This document shows positions 22,938-24,223 of a stretch of 24,223 nt of DNA, piece by piece. Both the position numbers and the translations under genes were made by a program. The stretch comes from an uncultured Anaerovibrio sp. (GTDB taxonomy: Bacteria; Bacillota; Negativicutes; Selenomonadales; Selenomonadaceae). Under the pieces are notes generated by a model. The model made no database searches, was not told the origin of the DNA, and saw only the letters and a program-made list of their open reading frames with translations. Location of the stretch: assembly GCA_934203205.1 (NCBI GenBank), contig CAKPYV010000033.1:1-24223 (forward strand), given 5' to 3'. Each line of letters starts with the position of its first letter. The first letter of the stretch is position 1.

Positions 22938-24110
22938 ATGAAAGAATTAGAGTTGAAGTATGGTTGCAACCCGAATCAGAAACCGGCCCGTGTTTTCATG
23001 AAGGAAGGTGAGCTTCCTTTTACCGTGCTTAATGGTAAACCTGGTTATATCAATCTCTTGGATGCCATGAACAGCTGGCAGCTGGTTCAGGAGCTGAAGG
23101 AGGCTACTGGTCTGCCTGCCGCAGCATCCTTCAAGCATGTTAGTCCTGCCGGTGCAGCAGTGGCAGCACCTCTTTCCGACCTTCTGCAGAAGGTATATTT
23201 TGTAGAGGGTGTTGAATTATCTCCTATTGCTACTGCCTATATTAGAGCTCGTGGCGCTGACCGCATGTCTTCCTATGGAGATTTCGTAGCTTTGTCTGAT
23301 GAGTGTGATGCTCAGACAGCCTCCTTCCTGGCTCGTGAGGTTTCTGATGGTATTATTGCTCCATCCTATTCTCCAGAGGCTTTGGAGATTCTCAAGGGCA
23401 AGCGCAAGGGCACCTATCTGGTATTGCAGATGGACAGGGCCTATGAGCCTGCTGAGCTGGAGCAGAAGGAAGTATTCGGCATTACCTTTGAGCAGAAGCG
23501 GAATACCGTAAAGCTGGATGAGGAATGCCTGAAGGATATTCCTACTCAGAATAAGGTTATTGACGAAGCAGCCAAGAGAGATTTGCTTATTGCCTTGATT
23601 ACCTTGAAGTACACTCAGTCCAACTCTGTGTGCTATGCCAAGGACGGTCAGGCTATTGGTATTGGTGCTGGACAGCAGTCCCGTGTGCATTGCACTCGTC
23701 TGGCTGGTAACAAGGCTGATGTATGGCATCTGCGCCAGCATCCAAAAGTTTTGGCTCTGCCATTTAAGGCTGAGGTGCGCCGTCCTGATAGAGATAATGC
23801 TATTGATGTATATATTTCTGAGGAGTGGGAGGACCTGCTGGAGACTGATGATTGGAAGCGGGTATTTACTGAGAAGCCTGAGCCTTTGACCAGAGAGGAA
23901 AAGAAGGAATACCTGAAGGGGATTACCGGTGTATCCCTGGGCTCTGATGCTTTCTTCCCATTTGGTGACAATGTAGAGCGTGCTCATAAGAGCGGTGTAA
24001 GCTATATTGCCCAGTCCGGCGGCTCCATTCGTGACGATAATGTTATCGAAACCGCTGACAAGTACAATATTGCTATGGCCTTTACCCATATCAGATTGTT
24101 CCATCATTAA
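22938..24110 (+). CDS. stand-alone AICAR transformylase
   Basis: Converts AICAR and 10-formyl-tetrahydrofolate to FAICAR, the ninth step of purine synthesis. The sequence matches the transformylase half of PurH: ELKYGCNPNQKPARVFM at the start, the catalytic Lys66-His67 in SFKHVSPAGAA, GIGAGQQSRVHCTRLAGNK, ALPFKAEV, SDAFFPFGDNVERA and IAQSGGSIRDDNVI. The 390 residues start at this domain, so the IMP cyclohydrolase half of ordinary PurH (about 510 residues) is missing by design, not truncation. AAAGGAGAT precedes the ATG. The last purine step must come from a separate enzyme. Confidence 0.93.
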   Translation: MKELELKYGCNPNQKPARVFMKEGELPFTVLNGKPGYINLLDAMNSWQLVQELKEATGLPAAASFKHVSPAGAAVAAPLSDLLQKVYFVEGVELSPIATAYIRARGADRMSSYGDFVALSDECDAQTASFLAREVSDGIIAPSYSPEALEILKGKRKGTYLVLQMDRAYEPAELEQKEVFGITFEQKRNTVKLDEECLKDIPTQNKVIDEAAKRDLLIALITLKYTQSNSVCYAKDGQAIGIGAGQQSRVHCTRLAGNKADVWHLRQHPKVLALPFKAEVRRPDRDNAIDVYISEEWEDLLETDDWKRVFTEKPEPLTREEKKEYLKGITGVSLGSDAFFPFGDNVERAHKSGVSYIAQSGGSIRDDNVIETADKYNIAMAFTHIRLFHH

Positions 24111-24147
24111 TAGGTAATAGAAAAGGACTGTTCCTTTCGTAATTATT

Positions 24148-24223
24148 TGTAGTGACCCCATAAAGTTAGACCTTATAATCCGGGTAGTTATATACTGCCC
24201 GGATATTTTTATGCCACGGAATG
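24148..24223. mobile_element. end of a probable IS3-family insertion sequence, partial
   Basis: From 24148 the sequence TGTAGTGACCCCATAAAGTT resembles the terminal inverted repeat of IS3-family elements of the IS150 type (TGTA-TGACCCC-AAAGTT-GAC pattern). A hairpin with T-tract follows inside, as is common at IS ends. No transposase codons are reached before the window stops, so the call rests on the terminus alone. Confidence 0.55.
24180..24207 (+). terminator. hairpin terminator inside the IS end
   Basis: An 8-bp stem CCGGGTAG/CTGCCCGG (24180-24187 with 24195-24202, one T-G pair) with a 7-nt loop and a T-rich tail. It would stop transcripts of the AICAR transformylase gene or shield a transposase from read-through. 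Confidence 0.7.

Overview
The window holds a bacterial chromosomal replication origin and its surroundings, about 24 kb. The gene order rpmH / oriC / dnaA / dnaN / yaaA / recF / DUF721 / remB / gyrB on one side and rnpA / yidD / yidC / jag / mnmE / mnmG / rsmG on the other is the classic Firmicutes origin layout. The short Oxa1-type YidC, RemB and an S4-domain YaaA fit the Firmicutes. The DciA-like DUF721 protein between recF and remB, moderate G+C and the stand-alone AICAR transformylase suggest a Negativicutes-type anaerobe (Selenomonadales/Acidaminococcales). That placement is an inference; no rRNA gene is present to test it.

Left arm, 1-5700, mostly minus strand: the first codons of a gene leaving the window, a PHP-type phosphatase in an operon with a ROK-family regulator that has a consensus promoter and a palindromic operator, then a 646-nt gene-free stretch rich in inverted repeats and higher in G+C than its flanks. 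Next come an MGMT-type DNA repair protein, a flavodoxin-like protein and a Ppx/GppA phosphatase. Divergent from these is a probable small RNA with its own promoter and terminator, followed by a guanylate-kinase-like P-loop protein on the plus strand, which ends at a bidirectional terminator shared with htpX.

Origin core, 5694-14554: htpX, gyrB, remB, dciA-like, recF, yaaA, dnaN and dnaA all run leftward. DnaA boxes occur in two clusters, one between dnaA and dnaN and one between dnaA and rpmH, giving a bipartite origin. Next to dnaN lies a recognisable unwinding module: two DnaA boxes, a G/C cluster, in-phase DnaA-trios and an A/T-rich stretch.

Right arm, 14555-24223, plus strand: a consensus promoter drives rpmH, followed by rnpA, yidD, yidC, jag, mnmE, mnmG and rsmG (ribosome, tRNA processing, membrane insertion, tRNA U34 modification and 16S rRNA methylation). 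An exported protein of unknown function follows where parA/parB often lie, then a 12-nt repeat cluster and a bidirectional terminator, pfkA on the minus strand, a stand-alone AICAR transformylase, and at the edge what looks like the end of an IS3-family insertion sequence.

Nearly all genes run with the replication fork. The exceptions are the guanylate-kinase-like gene on the left and pfkA on the right. I found no CRISPR array, prophage, defence system, tRNA or rRNA. The least explained parts are the structured stretch at 2142-2697 and the small RNA at 4851-4957.
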